NCBI GenBank assembly: GCA_036852015.1
Contig: JAANDG010000092.1
Location: 124,001-188,000, forward strand
From: Pelodera strongyloides
Lineage: Eukaryota; Nematoda; Chromadorea; Rhabditida; Rhabditidae
Direction: 5' to 3'
Length of the DNA: 64,000 bases
Shown here piece after piece: positions 48,180-60,738 of this stretch. Within the stretch, counting starts at the first letter, position 1, and each line of letters opens with the position of its first letter. Both the position numbers and the translations under genes were made by a program. Below the pieces are notes generated by a model. The model saw nothing but the letters and a program-made list of their open reading frames with translations, ran no database searches and was not told the origin of the DNA.

Positions 48180-48305
48180 TTAAAGGGATGGGGTCACTTC
48201 AAATCACCCCTTTGTTTATTTTCGATATGTGTGGTTCACCAAAAAAATCACAATCAGTACAAAAAGTTTCCAAATTAAGGATCCCAGATGTCCACATCCC
48301 TTTAA
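48180..48305. mobile_element. TTAA element 7 (126 bp)
   Basis: Begins TTAAAGGGATGGGGTCA like element 1 and ends acatccctttaa. The inner sequence (caccaaaaaaatcacaatc, gtttccaaattaaggatccc) matches the left half of element 1, so it is an internally deleted relative. Confidence 0.8.
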
Positions 48306-48638
48306 TCAAATGCTACAAACATTTGTGGATGGGGGGGGGGCATAGTAGTTTCTGGGCAGCGATTATATGTCATACCTTTAAAGTAACTAATGTTATGTAA
48401 TGTTCACCTCATGGAAATTCTGCATGCAAACTCGTCGGCGGAATTCAGTAAAAACCAGAAACTTGCGCCATATTTTTTAAACAGAAAATGCGTCAAACAT
48501 GTGGCTAATGGTAAGTGGCTTCGTGGTCACTGAACTGATATCGCCTGCCATATTCGGTTTCTAGTTATTGTCGGTTTCCGTTGTTTGTATGTTCGCGGAG
48601 CTCTTTGCACCGTCCGAATTTTTTTCTCTGCGCCCTCT

Positions 48639-48897
48639 TATGGGGTTTCGATGTATGGCAAAAATTGCCGATTTTTGCTTCCCAGCATGGGAAAATTTAC
48701 CGTAGATTGGCACTACACGGGAACATCTACAGACCGCCAGAAACTATTTTCTTCCAGCGTGCATCAACTGTGCATTTTCGCCTCGTCTTGTATTAGCGCA
48801 TGGTGCATTAACTTTCAAAGACACTTGGAAGTTGGAAGCAAAATGCGATTCTTGGAAGCAAAATGCGCAGTTTTTGCCAACATTGAAACCCCCATTA
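48639..48897. mobile_element. relative of element 6
   Basis: Starts tatggggtttcgatgtatgg and ends near attgaaaccccca; shares ttgcttcc, cgtagattggcact and gaccgcca strings with element 6. Confidence 0.75.
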
Positions 48898-49139
48898 CCA
48901 ACTGGAAAATATTCTTAAGGACAACAAGCTTCAAATGACGCATGCAGCCAGGGACAAATGCAAAACGGAGCGTTCGTACTTTGCATTCATTTTATTAAAA
49001 GTAGAAATTATTTCGGCTTAGATGATTTTCCCTACTTACGTTCAATTCGAATACAGTTTGTAACATCAATGGTGGATTATGTGCAAAGAGAAAACTGATA
49101 ATGGCTCAAACACAAACATAAAATGAAACGTTGTAAAAT

Positions 49140-50495
49140 ATTCCACATGGGGTCACTGCCCAAATTCACATCTACAAAAAGAGACCTTACAAATAGCAGT
49201 GGATGGTAAAGCAAAATAGTTCCCTAACATTAGCACATCACGGCACAAAGCAAATCATGTTCAGTTTCCAATCAGCTTAATTGAATGAAGATACATGAAT
49301 GAGTATGAACGAATTAAGCGGAAGCTGCAAAACCGCCGCCTCCGGTGCATGATATTGTGTGTATTTTTCATTATCGTGCATTGAAACCATAGTCATTGGA
49401 TATCCTAACGGGTTGAACTTTTGAATGTTTGAAGCAAAAATATGGAGAAAGTATAGGGCTGTGCGTATCCCGCCGTGCAATCCTCAAGCCAATTGGCGTG
49501 TAATCCAATGTTTTCCTTCTATGTAACTGATCACCATACGAGTTATTAAAGTAGTATCTTACTGTCCTGCGCGACAACAAACTAACTCGTGTAACTGCAG
49601 CTATGTATTTGCCCACTAGTGACGATCTTACTTTATTGTAACAAAACTTTTATTCATCCACCAACAGTTATCTTTTTCAAAGATTTCTCATAAAACGAAG
49701 CCGTTTCTACCAAGGTATGGGGACCGGGTCAACTAATAAATTATTATAACGATTATTAACTTTAACTATATAATGACACGTATTCAGAACAAACAATGGG
49801 GAAAAGGTACACAACTTAATTCCGAACAAAAAAAATAAGGAAATTGTGAGACGACGAAGAACAAAACACAAGCAAAACACCCTTCTCTGAAGCTGAAAAT
49901 TACACATACATTGTCTTGAAAAGATCTAAATATACACAAGCAAATTGCACTAAAATATGAGATGATCTCAAAGATCCTATTTCTGCCGATATAGCCGGTC
50001 AAAATCAACGCAAATGAAGCGGAACAATCAATTAATCAATAGCACGAATGAACACAATTTCAAACAATCAAAGCAATTGATACACTGTTAGCTGATGTAT
50101 GTAAAATAATACATGCATAACGAGATCCAAAAAAACACACAAAGACATTAGATAAAACCAGTAGAGAAATTCAACACAATTCAAGCAAATTCAGAAAATC
50201 AAACAATCTATGACAGTGAACTTTAGAAGAATTTCAGTCATCATAGATAATTCACAATCACTTCGGTCTATATGTATGATAATTCAAAAAATACACAATC
50301 ATTTAAGGTCACGGGCTGTACAATGTAAGTCTATTGGACAGTGCTCTTCCTGTCCTTTCTGTGACGCTTTCGAGGCGGCTCGGTAGAATCCTCGGCTTCA
50401 TCTTCGGTCTTTATCACCTTTTGTAGGTCAAGACGAAGTCTTAATGGAGTCACTCCCCGTTCCGCTTCAGCTTTTGACGAAGACCCGTCATCGTC
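49140..50495 (-). repeat. segmental duplication, copy 2
   Basis: Counterpart of 32010-33692: the last exon of the TIF1-like gene plus its 3' flank. TTTATT at 49649-49654 (minus-strand AATAAA) is in the same relative place as 32651-32656. Confidence 0.75.
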
Positions 50496-52361
50496 CTGTA
50501 AAATCAGTTTCTAGTCCACATTCCGCTATCCTTTATCTTTCGTATAACATGTTTGAACAATGTACATACTTCATTCACTTACTCAAAACAAAATAGAAGA
50601 AGTACAGATTTGTTGCTTGTTTACGACGAATCAAGTATTGATTTAAATGATCTCACAACGAATACAAATGCATTCGATAAAAAAATAAAAATAAACATAC
50701 TTGATATGAAGAAGCATACTCGTCTTTTGCATAATATGGTTCACCGTCAAGTCTTAGACGAATTGAGTGGCGTTTCTTAATGGCAAAGTTTAGTGTGTTC
50801 GTTGTAGTTTGGTCCCTTTGCAGTATGTTGCAATGTGAAGCGCGGTATCTTAGGATTACCTTTTGATACGTGTTAATTAAACATCATCAATAAACTGTTA
50901 TACAAGATTGATCTCAGTTAATTGCTTAAATAGATCTGCCAAACAAATTCAATTGTTCGATTGTTCAATACAATCGGATTTTGTGAAAATTTACCTTCGC
51001 CTTGTACAGATGAATGTAGAGAAACACGGCGTTTCGGTATCCCGGCATATGATCCTTAACTGCAGTCACGTAGTCAGCGTACACATTCTTGCACGCGTCT
51101 ATGGCAAACGTTTCTTGCTGAAAATGAAGGCGAATTATTTACTGCTACTATGTATTTTGGCCGGAAGAAACACGAAAACGATCTGGGAAAAAAAACTTGA
51201 CGACCAGAAGACAAAATCGTTTCCTCGCTACATATGTAGTGAAAGGTTGCGATAGAAAAAAGTTTACTTGCAGAATTAAACGCATATGAGAGTAGAAACT
51301 TGAGCACACTCACCTCATTGTAAATGGAGCAATTCATGAACACCAGGTTCATACAGTGAATAAATTCCAAGCAATTTTGAATAGGCTTAATCCCATTCGG
51401 CGGACTCTTCTCGAGTCCCAAACCGATCGTACGGAAGTCCATAGGTTTCTCGACGAACTGAAAAAATAAATGAGTTACAAATAATTTCCTAAGAATCACG
51501 GGGCACCCAAGACTTAAAGAGCTGAATGAAAACCCAATCGTGATTTAATGATAACCCATATAACTCGAGTACAAATTGAATTTGGCTGACAAGAAAGGAA
51601 CGAACGTCGAAATAATAAAACAAAATGGCCCTGCCTTTTTATATTGCGGTTCCGAGTCCAAACAAACAGGCTCCAAGAAAATAGCAGCGTAGTATGGGTG
51701 GATCATGCATTGGAGGAGAACTTTGATGCAGTTCTGAAAGATAAAAAATGTAACTTCACTAATAGAAAAGAAAAGATGTCGTCGAATCACCACTGGAAGA
51801 TCTGACTCACCCTGCGTTCGTTTTCAGTGAAGTTATCCGTCATAACGGTGGTTGGAGTAGATGGATTGCAGAAAGAGCAGTGCCAATTGTCGCTGAAATC
51901 AGATTTTGCAAGTCACTAAATCCACGTTTCTTGTCTGCGATGAAGCAGGCCTTTTTATTATGAAGCTTACGTCTTATTAGGGAACAGTCTGTGTACCTTT
52001 TCTCTTTATTTTTTTGATTTACCCTTTCTCGACAATTGTTTACAATAATAAATAATAATAAAAACAACCAGCATATTAATATACTTACGGCAAATCTTCC
52101 ATCCGACAGTTGATCCGAGGAATATGACAATTTGAATGATAGATTCGTGGGCATGAGTCACACATACCCTAAAAGAGATCGCTTGTGTCATCTATGACGC
52201 CAGCTTTTTAGCTTGGTCGTAAATTGGCATTCTCTCTCATTGTACAATATTCATAATGCCACCAATGCACGAGACAAACATGATAACGTGATTGTGGCAA
52301 CGGCGACCACAATTTGATCAAGTGACTGTGCACACATGTAATGAGCGACTAGCAGTTTTCT

Positions 52362-52395
<34 letters not shown>

Positions 52396-55300
52396 CACAC
52401 TTGTGCTTACCGGGTCCTGGTTAATCTCCGATCTGTTATGGCAAGTATAGCACATTGGATGATGCCCATCTTCATCGACGTCCCATTCGACTGGCGCTTC
52501 TTGCAGCTCATCTAAGACTATTTTTCCAATATTCAGTCATGTAACTAGCGTTCTAATAAGATATAATTCGTTTTCCGAAGGCGGAACGTAGGTAGTAAGG
52601 TTGCAGATCCTAGGAAAACAAAGGCGCCTAACAGGCAGCGACCAATAGACAGCGACTAATAGACTACGTGTATAGAGAGGGCCAACAGAGCAAACTAACC
52701 TGTCAAATCCACAACTTTCGGTCCTCCACGATTCTTCTTCTTCTTGCTGTGGCCGTGCTTTTTGCTCGATTTCTTTGCAGGAGACGATACGGTAGTCACA
52801 ACTGTGCTTGTCGGAGCTGGCGATTGTGCTGCCACCGAAGTGATCGCGGGGGAAGCGGTTGCGGATCTTGAACTAGCAGAAGACACTCCTTCAGTAGCAT
52901 CCAATTCCTAAATTAGAAATCGTAAATAAAGGACAAGAAAAGCTCGCATATACAAATCTAGTATTAGTTTATTACTAACCCCAGTGGTCCTCTTTCGGGG
53001 AGGCGGGGCTCTCTTGAAAATCATCGGGGGGACGAGTCCTTGAGGTGGAGCCTGTGGTGGGTTTGTTTGAGGTTTGGGAGAGGGGGTGAAACGTTGAAGT
53101 GGAGCAGCTAGACGTGATGGAGGCTGGCCAACCATAGAAGGACGGAACGAGGATTGGGTCTGGCCACGAGAAGGTGATAATGCAAGAGGCACCTAAAAGG
53201 ATAATAAGAATGAGATCAAAGATAAGCAAACATGTAATGGGTTTGATCAATATTTTGTCACTTATTTTTAGTGTTGTCAATTGTTGATATAAACGGCAAA
53301 CCTTCAATACGAGAGGTGGTCTGGAGGGGTCATGCACTCTCTCTTCCTTCCTTTCCTTCTTGTCAGCTGGTTTCAGGGAAATGTCTGCAACTGAGGTTCC
53401 TTCCTGGACATGCTGAAACGAACAGAATTGTTTACACTGGCTTCACCAAACAACGCATGCGCCTCCCTACAACATGTTTAAAAGATCAGAAAAGAAATTA
53501 GGCGACACTATAACACAAGTACAATGGATAATCTACAATAACCATGAATTTTATACCACACCTTTTTCTTTTCCGTCCGCTCAATCTTCTTATCAACGAA
53601 TGCCGCATTTGACGATGTGGCTGTCGAATTCTTTTCCTAAATAATTATACAACATTTATCAACAACTCGCACCAACATGAAAACAAATGGGGCAGCCGAG
53701 CACAAAAACCAAGAACTTACGTCTTCGTGTAGTTTTGGTTCGTCCTGCGCAGCCGTTAACTTTGAGTTATCTTTCTGCCCGAATTCCTTTTCATCGTGTG
53801 CACCTCGGCGATCCCTGGCCTCTTCTTTGTCAATCATAGCGTTAGCATTCTCCTGAACAAAACGAATTAGAACCTTCATGTTCGATTGTTAGTTGAGGGG
53901 CAAGCAAAACGTAAGCGAACATAGACACCACCAAAACCCGTTGATGATAAGGTTTCACACGTTCTTGCATACCTCAGCCTCCTGCACGAGAAGGCTAGGC
54001 TCCTCGTGTTCGGAATTCACTGTTTCGGAATTAAGATCAAGTGAATAATTTGACACGTGAATGCCGTCAGAGACCACCTAAAGTGTTCGTCTTTTGAGAC
54101 TCTGGCACTCCATTGATTAACTACATTTTTAAGCAAAGAACTCAGGCCAACGTAGATTGCGTGGTCGACACCCGTGCACAGGCAATTGGATTGCATTCAA
54201 TCCACAGAAGGGATATCTCGCTTATTCTTGCAAAAAGCAAAACTAACCTCGGTAATATGCTGAACAATAACTTGAACGTCGTTATCAACTAGTTTTTCTG
54301 ACGCTTCCTCCATCTGGTTGGTTGTTTCATCCGCGAGCATAGGATGCTAAAACACATAATCGAATAAGAATCTGCACGAAAAAAATGTCAATTATACAGT
54401 TTCGATGTCATATGGCTTAATTTTACCTCGGGAGATCGGCTGGTACTCGGCATAGGCTCGGCGTCTATGAGCATAACAACGTCGTCTTCGGCAGTATCTG
54501 AAGCCGCTGACGTTGATGGAGCATCAGTCGGAAACTCAACTTGTGCTACCGGAGCCTCCCCAGCAACCTGAATTAATAATTTAGTGTCTTGTTCCAAAAG
54601 AATGAGTTCAAAAACAAGATAAGAAATATCTTTCAGGAATGAGGCCATGCAACAAACGAGTACGGTTTCTTACGATAACAAGCAAATCTCGCTCAACGAA
54701 CCTCTTTCGACGTGCCAGCAGTGTCAGTTGAGGTGGAAGGAGTATTACTATTCAAGGCAGCTTGTATTGCCGAAATAGAACCTGGGGCTGCCTCGCCTAA
54801 ACAAGGATATTTGAAATTTTAACTTTCTAAAAGAAGAAGCAATTATGTTTGTATTTTATTTGCACATTTTTTATGGAATAAAGAGTTAATAATAATAATT
54901 ATGTATGTATTGTTTGAAAAGAAAGAAACCATAGCAAGTCGGCCAGGAACAAATATATATAGCAACGCAAAAAGATATTTGAAATTTTAACTTTCTAAAA
55001 GCAGATGCAATTATGTATGTATTGTTTGAAAAGAAAGAAACCATATCAAGTCGGTCAGGAACAAATATATATAGCAGCGTAAAAAAATTTCGAAATTGTA
55101 ACTTTCTAAAAGCAGATACAATTATGTATGTATTGTTTGAAAAGAAAGAAACCATAGCAAGTCGGTCAGGAACAAATACATATAGCAGCATAAACAGAAA
55201 ACTTACGAGAATGGGTTTGAGTAGGTCTGGGTCTCTTCAGTGCAGGGCCAGTTGGTTGCACGAACCCATCTTCAGTTAACGACACCACTTCTGGTCCGGA

Positions 55301-58300
55301 AGTTGAGGCGACTGAAAGACAAATAATCACTGACCAATTATTTAAGTTACCTTATAGACTCTTTTGACCGCATTCACTTGACTCAAAACTTTGACCATGT
55401 TCAGTGAATGAATAATTCCTTGTCATAACGCATAAGATTAATACATACCTTTCCTCGGAGGAGGATTGGTCCAAGGAAGTTCTGAAAGTAGAATTTATCA
55501 TAATCATGGTCTGCGACTTGAATAAAAGACGATGAATAAAACCCTCAGACCGCATTTATTTATATCAAAAGTAAGAGCGATAATGATTCGCTTTATGAGC
55601 GCTCTACAACCGAAAAAAAATGTCACGTCTCGGATGTTGTGTTCTTTCTGCTACATTAAAGGGCGCAAGACTTGCAATCGTCCAGCAAGGGGTGAGAGCT
55701 ATATAAGTGAACTGAGCGCATCTGTTGTGAATAGCGTTCATCGATCGCATAAAAAGCAACAAAACAGCGAACTTAGTTTAAACCTAATACTCTAGCAATC
55801 TAAATTTGTTTGAATGTTCAAATCGATGGTGCTTCGCTGTATGCGTAGGCGAAATGTATGGCTCGCGAGTGTTGTGTGAGTGGAAAACACCCAAACAGCA
55901 ATCCGGTTTTTTCTTTTGTAAACCAAACAACAACTATCCAAGGAACGGATGAGAATAGTTAGCAAAGGGATTTGTATTTAGAGGATATATAGACATAACT
56001 TGAAGTAATTTAGAAAACGCGAAGAAAATGGAAGACGCTAGATTTTTGTATTTACAATACATTTTTTTTGCATGCACTATACACTTGCAAGCAAACTACC
56101 TAATGCAGCAAACTACCTTCCCTCCCAGGAAACAAAATACATGTTCCCATGCAGTATATTCACAAGAAAATATAAAAGGCCCGGAAGTATGGAAGCGTAA
56201 GTGTCAGGCTCACGAGATGATGTTTTTATATTTTAAAGGATCGCAGTCACTACAAATTCGTCTTTTTTATTCGCTTTTCATTAAATATTCAAATATGTGA
56301 AGAAAACTACGGTTCCAGCACCAAAGTACGACAAAACGAACTAGGGGAGAGAAATCACTGCGTATGAGTTTTATTAATATACTGTAGATTATAACTGCAC
56401 GCATAGCGGTTCATAATATATATCCTGCAGTGATAAAGCACGCGCCGGGTGTAACACTGCAGGCTGTTCACTCTCCAAGTACCCCTGGCAATTGTATACA
56501 TGCACCGGCGACGGTCATTTACCAAAACCCATTTTCATTGATTTCTCTCCCTGAGTTCGCTTTTATGTGGCTTTTTACTGGCTGCATATTGTTTTATGAA
56601 TCTTCTTGCATTTAATAAAAATGGAATAAAAAAGTTGAATTTGTAGTGACTGCGTTCCTTTAATATAATATTCCTATTCTCCATACGAGTTAACACATCA
56701 GTACCTAATTGCATACTAAAATTTATTCAATACTGCAATTGGTATATTGTACATACCGTTTTACACGTTTTACTTTTTACAGCCTTTTTAATCAGGCTAA
56801 TTAAACATAATACACGTGACGGAGACACGAGACAGATTGAGACAAGCGCGCTGATTCAAATGCTTATGCGCGATACCCGAAAGTCTGACATTTTGCCTTT
56901 AAACATTTCTTGTCGTAATAAATGTTAAAAACAAATTGACAAACCCAGTAAATTAACAAATGCGCACACAAATTAACAGCACATGAAGACAACTACAAAG
57001 TGTGACAAGAAAATGCGAAGAAAGGCGAAGGAAACGATCACTCACAAAATTGGTTATGAGAAAGGGGAACCGAACGCACAGAAAAGGATGCGCATGAATT
57101 ACCTCCGAGCCACGAAATCATCAAGTCCGAGAGGAATACTTACAATCCATGTAACTCCATTCACTGACCTGGTTGTACATCGACGTGTCCGAATTTAGGA
57201 ATATGCGGTGATTCGAACCATCTCATGAAACACGCATACATCCCTGTCGTAACCTTCTGATAGACATCGTTGTATGGACGTTTAAACGTCATACCACTTC
57301 GAAGTGCCAACTTCTTGGTGTCACATGCACGCCACAGCTGAATACAAAGAAGGTTGTCAATATTCACAGTAAAAAAAAGTTCAACCAACCATTTGAATGA
57401 ATTTGGTGTACGCATTCAAGCATTTCGCGCTTCTGGTAGTATTATCAACTTTGATTTCTTAAAAGCTTACCTTCAGCCTCGGAACGACATCTGGGGTCGC
57501 GACCTTGTACACTTTTGACGTGTTATCATTGATCACAGTTAACGATATTGGGTGCTCCATACACTGAATAGACCATATTATTATAGCACGCGAGTAAACA
57601 ACAAATTATTGCAGCGGATACAAATAATTGAATTTTCGGAGAAAGAATATTATTTCAGTAAAAATTTCCCTTAACAAATAATGGTTCACCTTGTCCAGGA
57701 AGCCTTCGACATCCATGTTGATATTCAGGTTAAAGTTCATGATCCGTTTCAGTTCACGCATTCCCTAAACAATGAATGCTTTATAAGCGCGTATAAATTG
57801 TTTCTGAAACCCACTTGGGATGCCGCCAGGGCTACAACGAAGCACTCATCAGCGAGTAACAACTACTCACTTCTTTTAGTAAATTCTCCTTTTCTTCAAC
57901 GTCCTTGAGAGCGTTACAAGAAGCTTCCACCAAAGCATCCATACTCGGTATAACTCCGACAGTCATTGCGTTCAAACTTGTCGAAACACGTTGCCGTCTA
58001 AAATATGGGACATCACCTAGCAATAATCTTTATTCTTGGAACCACTCACATATCTCACACCGGACATAAACAAGACGAGCAACTGAATATGACGTGCCTA
58101 TAAAAAGAAAAAAGAAACACTGGAACTGTACCTGTTGTGAACTTTGAACTGCTTCGGCCAGTTTCTGAGAAAGATAATTGTCCTGGCCAGCCATTGCACA
58201 TTCAAAGAGCACATCCGCGGTTATCATGTCAAATTTGTGGGCGATCTAGGAATAGAGTGTAAAATAATTAAATATTGCATATTTGGCGTTAGTCGCTAGT

Positions 58301-60738
58301 CCAGATGCACCACCTAACTTGCTATATTTCCGCTGCATTCAATCTAGGTTCCATATGAAGTAAAAAAGCAACCAACCTCAGAAATCAGGTAAATCTTTAT
58401 GGCCGCAAGTTCGTTTACCAAAGAGTCGCGTCGGGTGTTCAATTCGTCTTTGACAGTGCTCAAACTATCGAGGCTGAAAAAAAAGAAATCGAATTAACGA
58501 AGACTAAAATAAAGCGACACCATTTCCTAGTTTGGCCGGAACCCTAGTCACACGGTAACAATAATGAGGAATATTTTGTTACCGCGTACGGGCAGGGAAT
58601 TGCTTACGAAAGAATAAAACAAAGCATTACTCTTACCATGCCTGGTAGTGCCTCTTGAAGCGCATCGCCTTCTCCGAATGTTGCCGCAACTTCTCGGGAG
58701 TTACACCCTGAACGTAGCATATTACGGGTGTATTATACATATAATCGTCTTCAGGTTAAATTATTAATGATAGTAGTTTCCCGTTCCGTTAGTTAATTTA
58801 TTGGGTGATCTTTACTGGTGTATCGCGGCAAAGCGGGAAACTAACCCATAGTCTGCAAAACATAGTAGTAAGGCAGGAAACAGTTTTCATGGTGATAGAA
58901 AATGTGTAATTTCCGTAGTTTAAGTCTGAACATACACGAAACACAGCAAATGCGAACGTAAAGTACCTGAGGCAGGTTCGCCAGGTTCGTGGTCCAGAAG
59001 TGTGCTTGCTGTGCGCGTTGTGGAGCGTTGTTGACTTGTTGATAATTTGGAACGCGATTTTGCACACGGGATGCAGCCTGCGCGGCAGCAAGCTGTTGAT
59101 TCAGTCTGCTGTGGGACGGTAGGCCAGAAGCTTGAGCCTGGCTTGCACGATGCGATGCAGCCACGGCTTGCCACTGATTCAGCTAAAGTAAAGGAAATGG
59201 TAAAATTGCGACGACACAGAGGCATGGCCCTTCAACACATGAACGGTCTCGCACACGAACATTTTTGAACAAAATAAACATGAGGATAAGACAACTCTAC
59301 CTGCTGCATGGTGCGTTGTGTCTGCATGTCGAGGTTAGACATTCCCTGTAGGTGGAACGGCAGTCGATTTTGGGTTTGCTGAGCTACCTGAAAATTGTGA
59401 AGTTTATGGTTGCGGAGTTTATGATATAATATTATACATTAAAGCCATATAAGTGCTACAAGTGTGCGCGAATGGAAAACTGAATCGCGCACTGCCGACG
59501 CACTGGCTCATTAATTTTCTTTCATACTAACTAGAATTAAAGCGAAATATCACCCGGTTTGGGGTTTTTTCACCAAAAATAGTTTAAAACAGTAATCAAA
59601 GAAAATAAATATAAAAACAAATAAGTGCGTATTACAAAAAAAATGTGTGCAAACTAAGAATTTTTTTTGATTTTGTATGGAAAAATCCGCACATGGCGGT
59701 CGACCTAGTAAAATAGCTGAAAAAAACGCCATCTGGGAATTTGAAAAAATGAAACATTCCGCGGCATCCAAATGACGAAATGTTGACAAAAGATTTTGAA
59801 TTTGCAAGTAACATGTGCACAAAACAGGCAAGGTGTAAATGCAATCAACGCACGGTTGTTTACTCCTCCTCGTTTTCTATTTTTTTTGTTGAGACCGACC
59901 GCTAATTCTCTTTAAATGACCTGTATACAAGGTTCGTTTACTGAAGTAACATACCCTAATTCTTGCACTGGCAGCACTGGCGGCTATTTGCCGGTTTGCC
60001 GGTTGAAGTTGCTGCTGCAAAAAGAGAACTATATACAAAGGCCACAAGCAGAATGTTACGATGTTCGTTGTATCGTATTCAAAGAAAACTCAAAATATAA
60101 GTGTAAATTGAGCAAAGTTGTGCTATCACTTAATGTTGGTTTTAATCAACAGGGGGAACAGCGAATATATAGTCTGCCATAAAAGAATACTAACCCTGCG
60201 AATATCAGCAAGTGCTTGTTGGGCTCTCTGTATCTGCTGTTGTCTGCTCATTTGTGTTGGTATTCTGGGAAGACTCCCAGGAGTGGGAAGGCGGGAAGGA
60301 CCCCCATTGCCGAACGGACGCTGATGCGGATGCATCCTAAAGTAAATGGGTTAACTGATGAGTGCGCATAGTTGTTCTAGTGTGCTCCGGGATGCGCCAC
60401 AGGTGGGGGAAAAGTCGTACAATTCCAGTTAGCACACCTATAGCGAACGTTTCGTATGGGGTGCGCCTCAAGTACGCGACTGTTGCGCCAACTGAAACTG
60501 TACACGTCTCGCGCCCAACTTGGTAGGTGATTAACTCTGGCGAAGGCGGTTAGGTTACATTGTGCCACCAGCAGGGCTTACAACAATTGCATTTGGTATA
60601 AGGGGGTGAAATGCTCTTTCCCTTTGTACAAATATGACAGTTATTGCTGAAATTGAAGGGCAAGTAAGATAGAAATGACTTACGACTCATCAACGGTGAA
60701 CGAGTTTGTGCTCACTGAGGTTGTCTGAGCGGAATCAC
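50331..60738 (-). CDS. TIF1/TRIM24-33-like chromatin reader with PHD finger and bromodomain; 5' end missing
   Basis: Transcriptional co-regulator of the TIF1 family, expected in the nucleus. Thirty exons from 60738 to 50331 give about 1,150 aa. In order: Gln-rich segment (60336-58967), coiled coil like the TRIM BBC domain (AIKIYLISEIAHKFDMI at 58.4-58.2 kb, MRELKRIMNFNLNI at 57.75 kb), a linker rich in Ser, Pro, Glu and Lys (55481-52700), a PHD finger over exons 52511-52411, 52168-52089 and 51892-51811 (MCYTC, MCDSCPRIYHSNC, WHCSFC: all C4HC3 ligands), a bromodomain over 51733-51635, 51457-51314 and 51117-50995 (KPMDFRTI, VFMNCSIYNE), and the basic tail EPPRKRHRKDRK. The exon after 58132 has an unclear junction (58097-58050 and 57997-57871 disagree in phase). 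The exon at 60738 opens in phase, so more exons lie upstream; RING and B-box were not found. The intron after 51635 uses a GC donor. A TTAA element lies in the intron 59388-59954. Confidence 0.85.
52363..52390 (-). repeat. 28-base T run in intron
   Basis: Uninterrupted T run (A run on the gene strand) 20 bp past the donor of the first PHD exon. Confidence 0.9.
54803..55195. repeat. tandem repeat, unit about 112 bp, about 3.3 copies
   Basis: The string attatgtatgtattgtttg recurs at about 54898, 55009 and 55121 and is accompanied by gaaattttaactttctaaaa. Located in an intron of the TIF1-like gene; non-coding. Confidence 0.88.
55482..57168 (-). other. 1.7-kb intron of the TIF1-like gene
   Basis: The flanking exons join directly in phase 1 (QP, then a split Glu codon, then LPWTNPPPRK), so no extra exon is needed. 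It contains TTAA element 8. Confidence 0.7.
56233..56663. mobile_element. TTAA element 8 (431 bp)
   Basis: Begins TTAAAGGATCGCAGTCACTA and ends tagtgactgcgttcctttaa. Arms of about 30 bp, unrelated middle without coding capacity. Confidence 0.8.
59537..59915. mobile_element. TTAA element 5 relative, uninterrupted (379 bp)
   Basis: Begins TTAAAGCGAAATATCACCCG and ends cgctaattctctttaa; matches element 5 in inverse orientation over its length but lacks the nested element 6. In an intron of the TIF1-like gene. Confidence 0.88.

Noticed and set aside
57121..57168. Extra 20-nt exon after 57169 in the TIF1-like gene
   Set aside because: An acceptor-donor pair exists, but it would leave a 5-nt intron; the join from 57169 to 55481 is already in phase.
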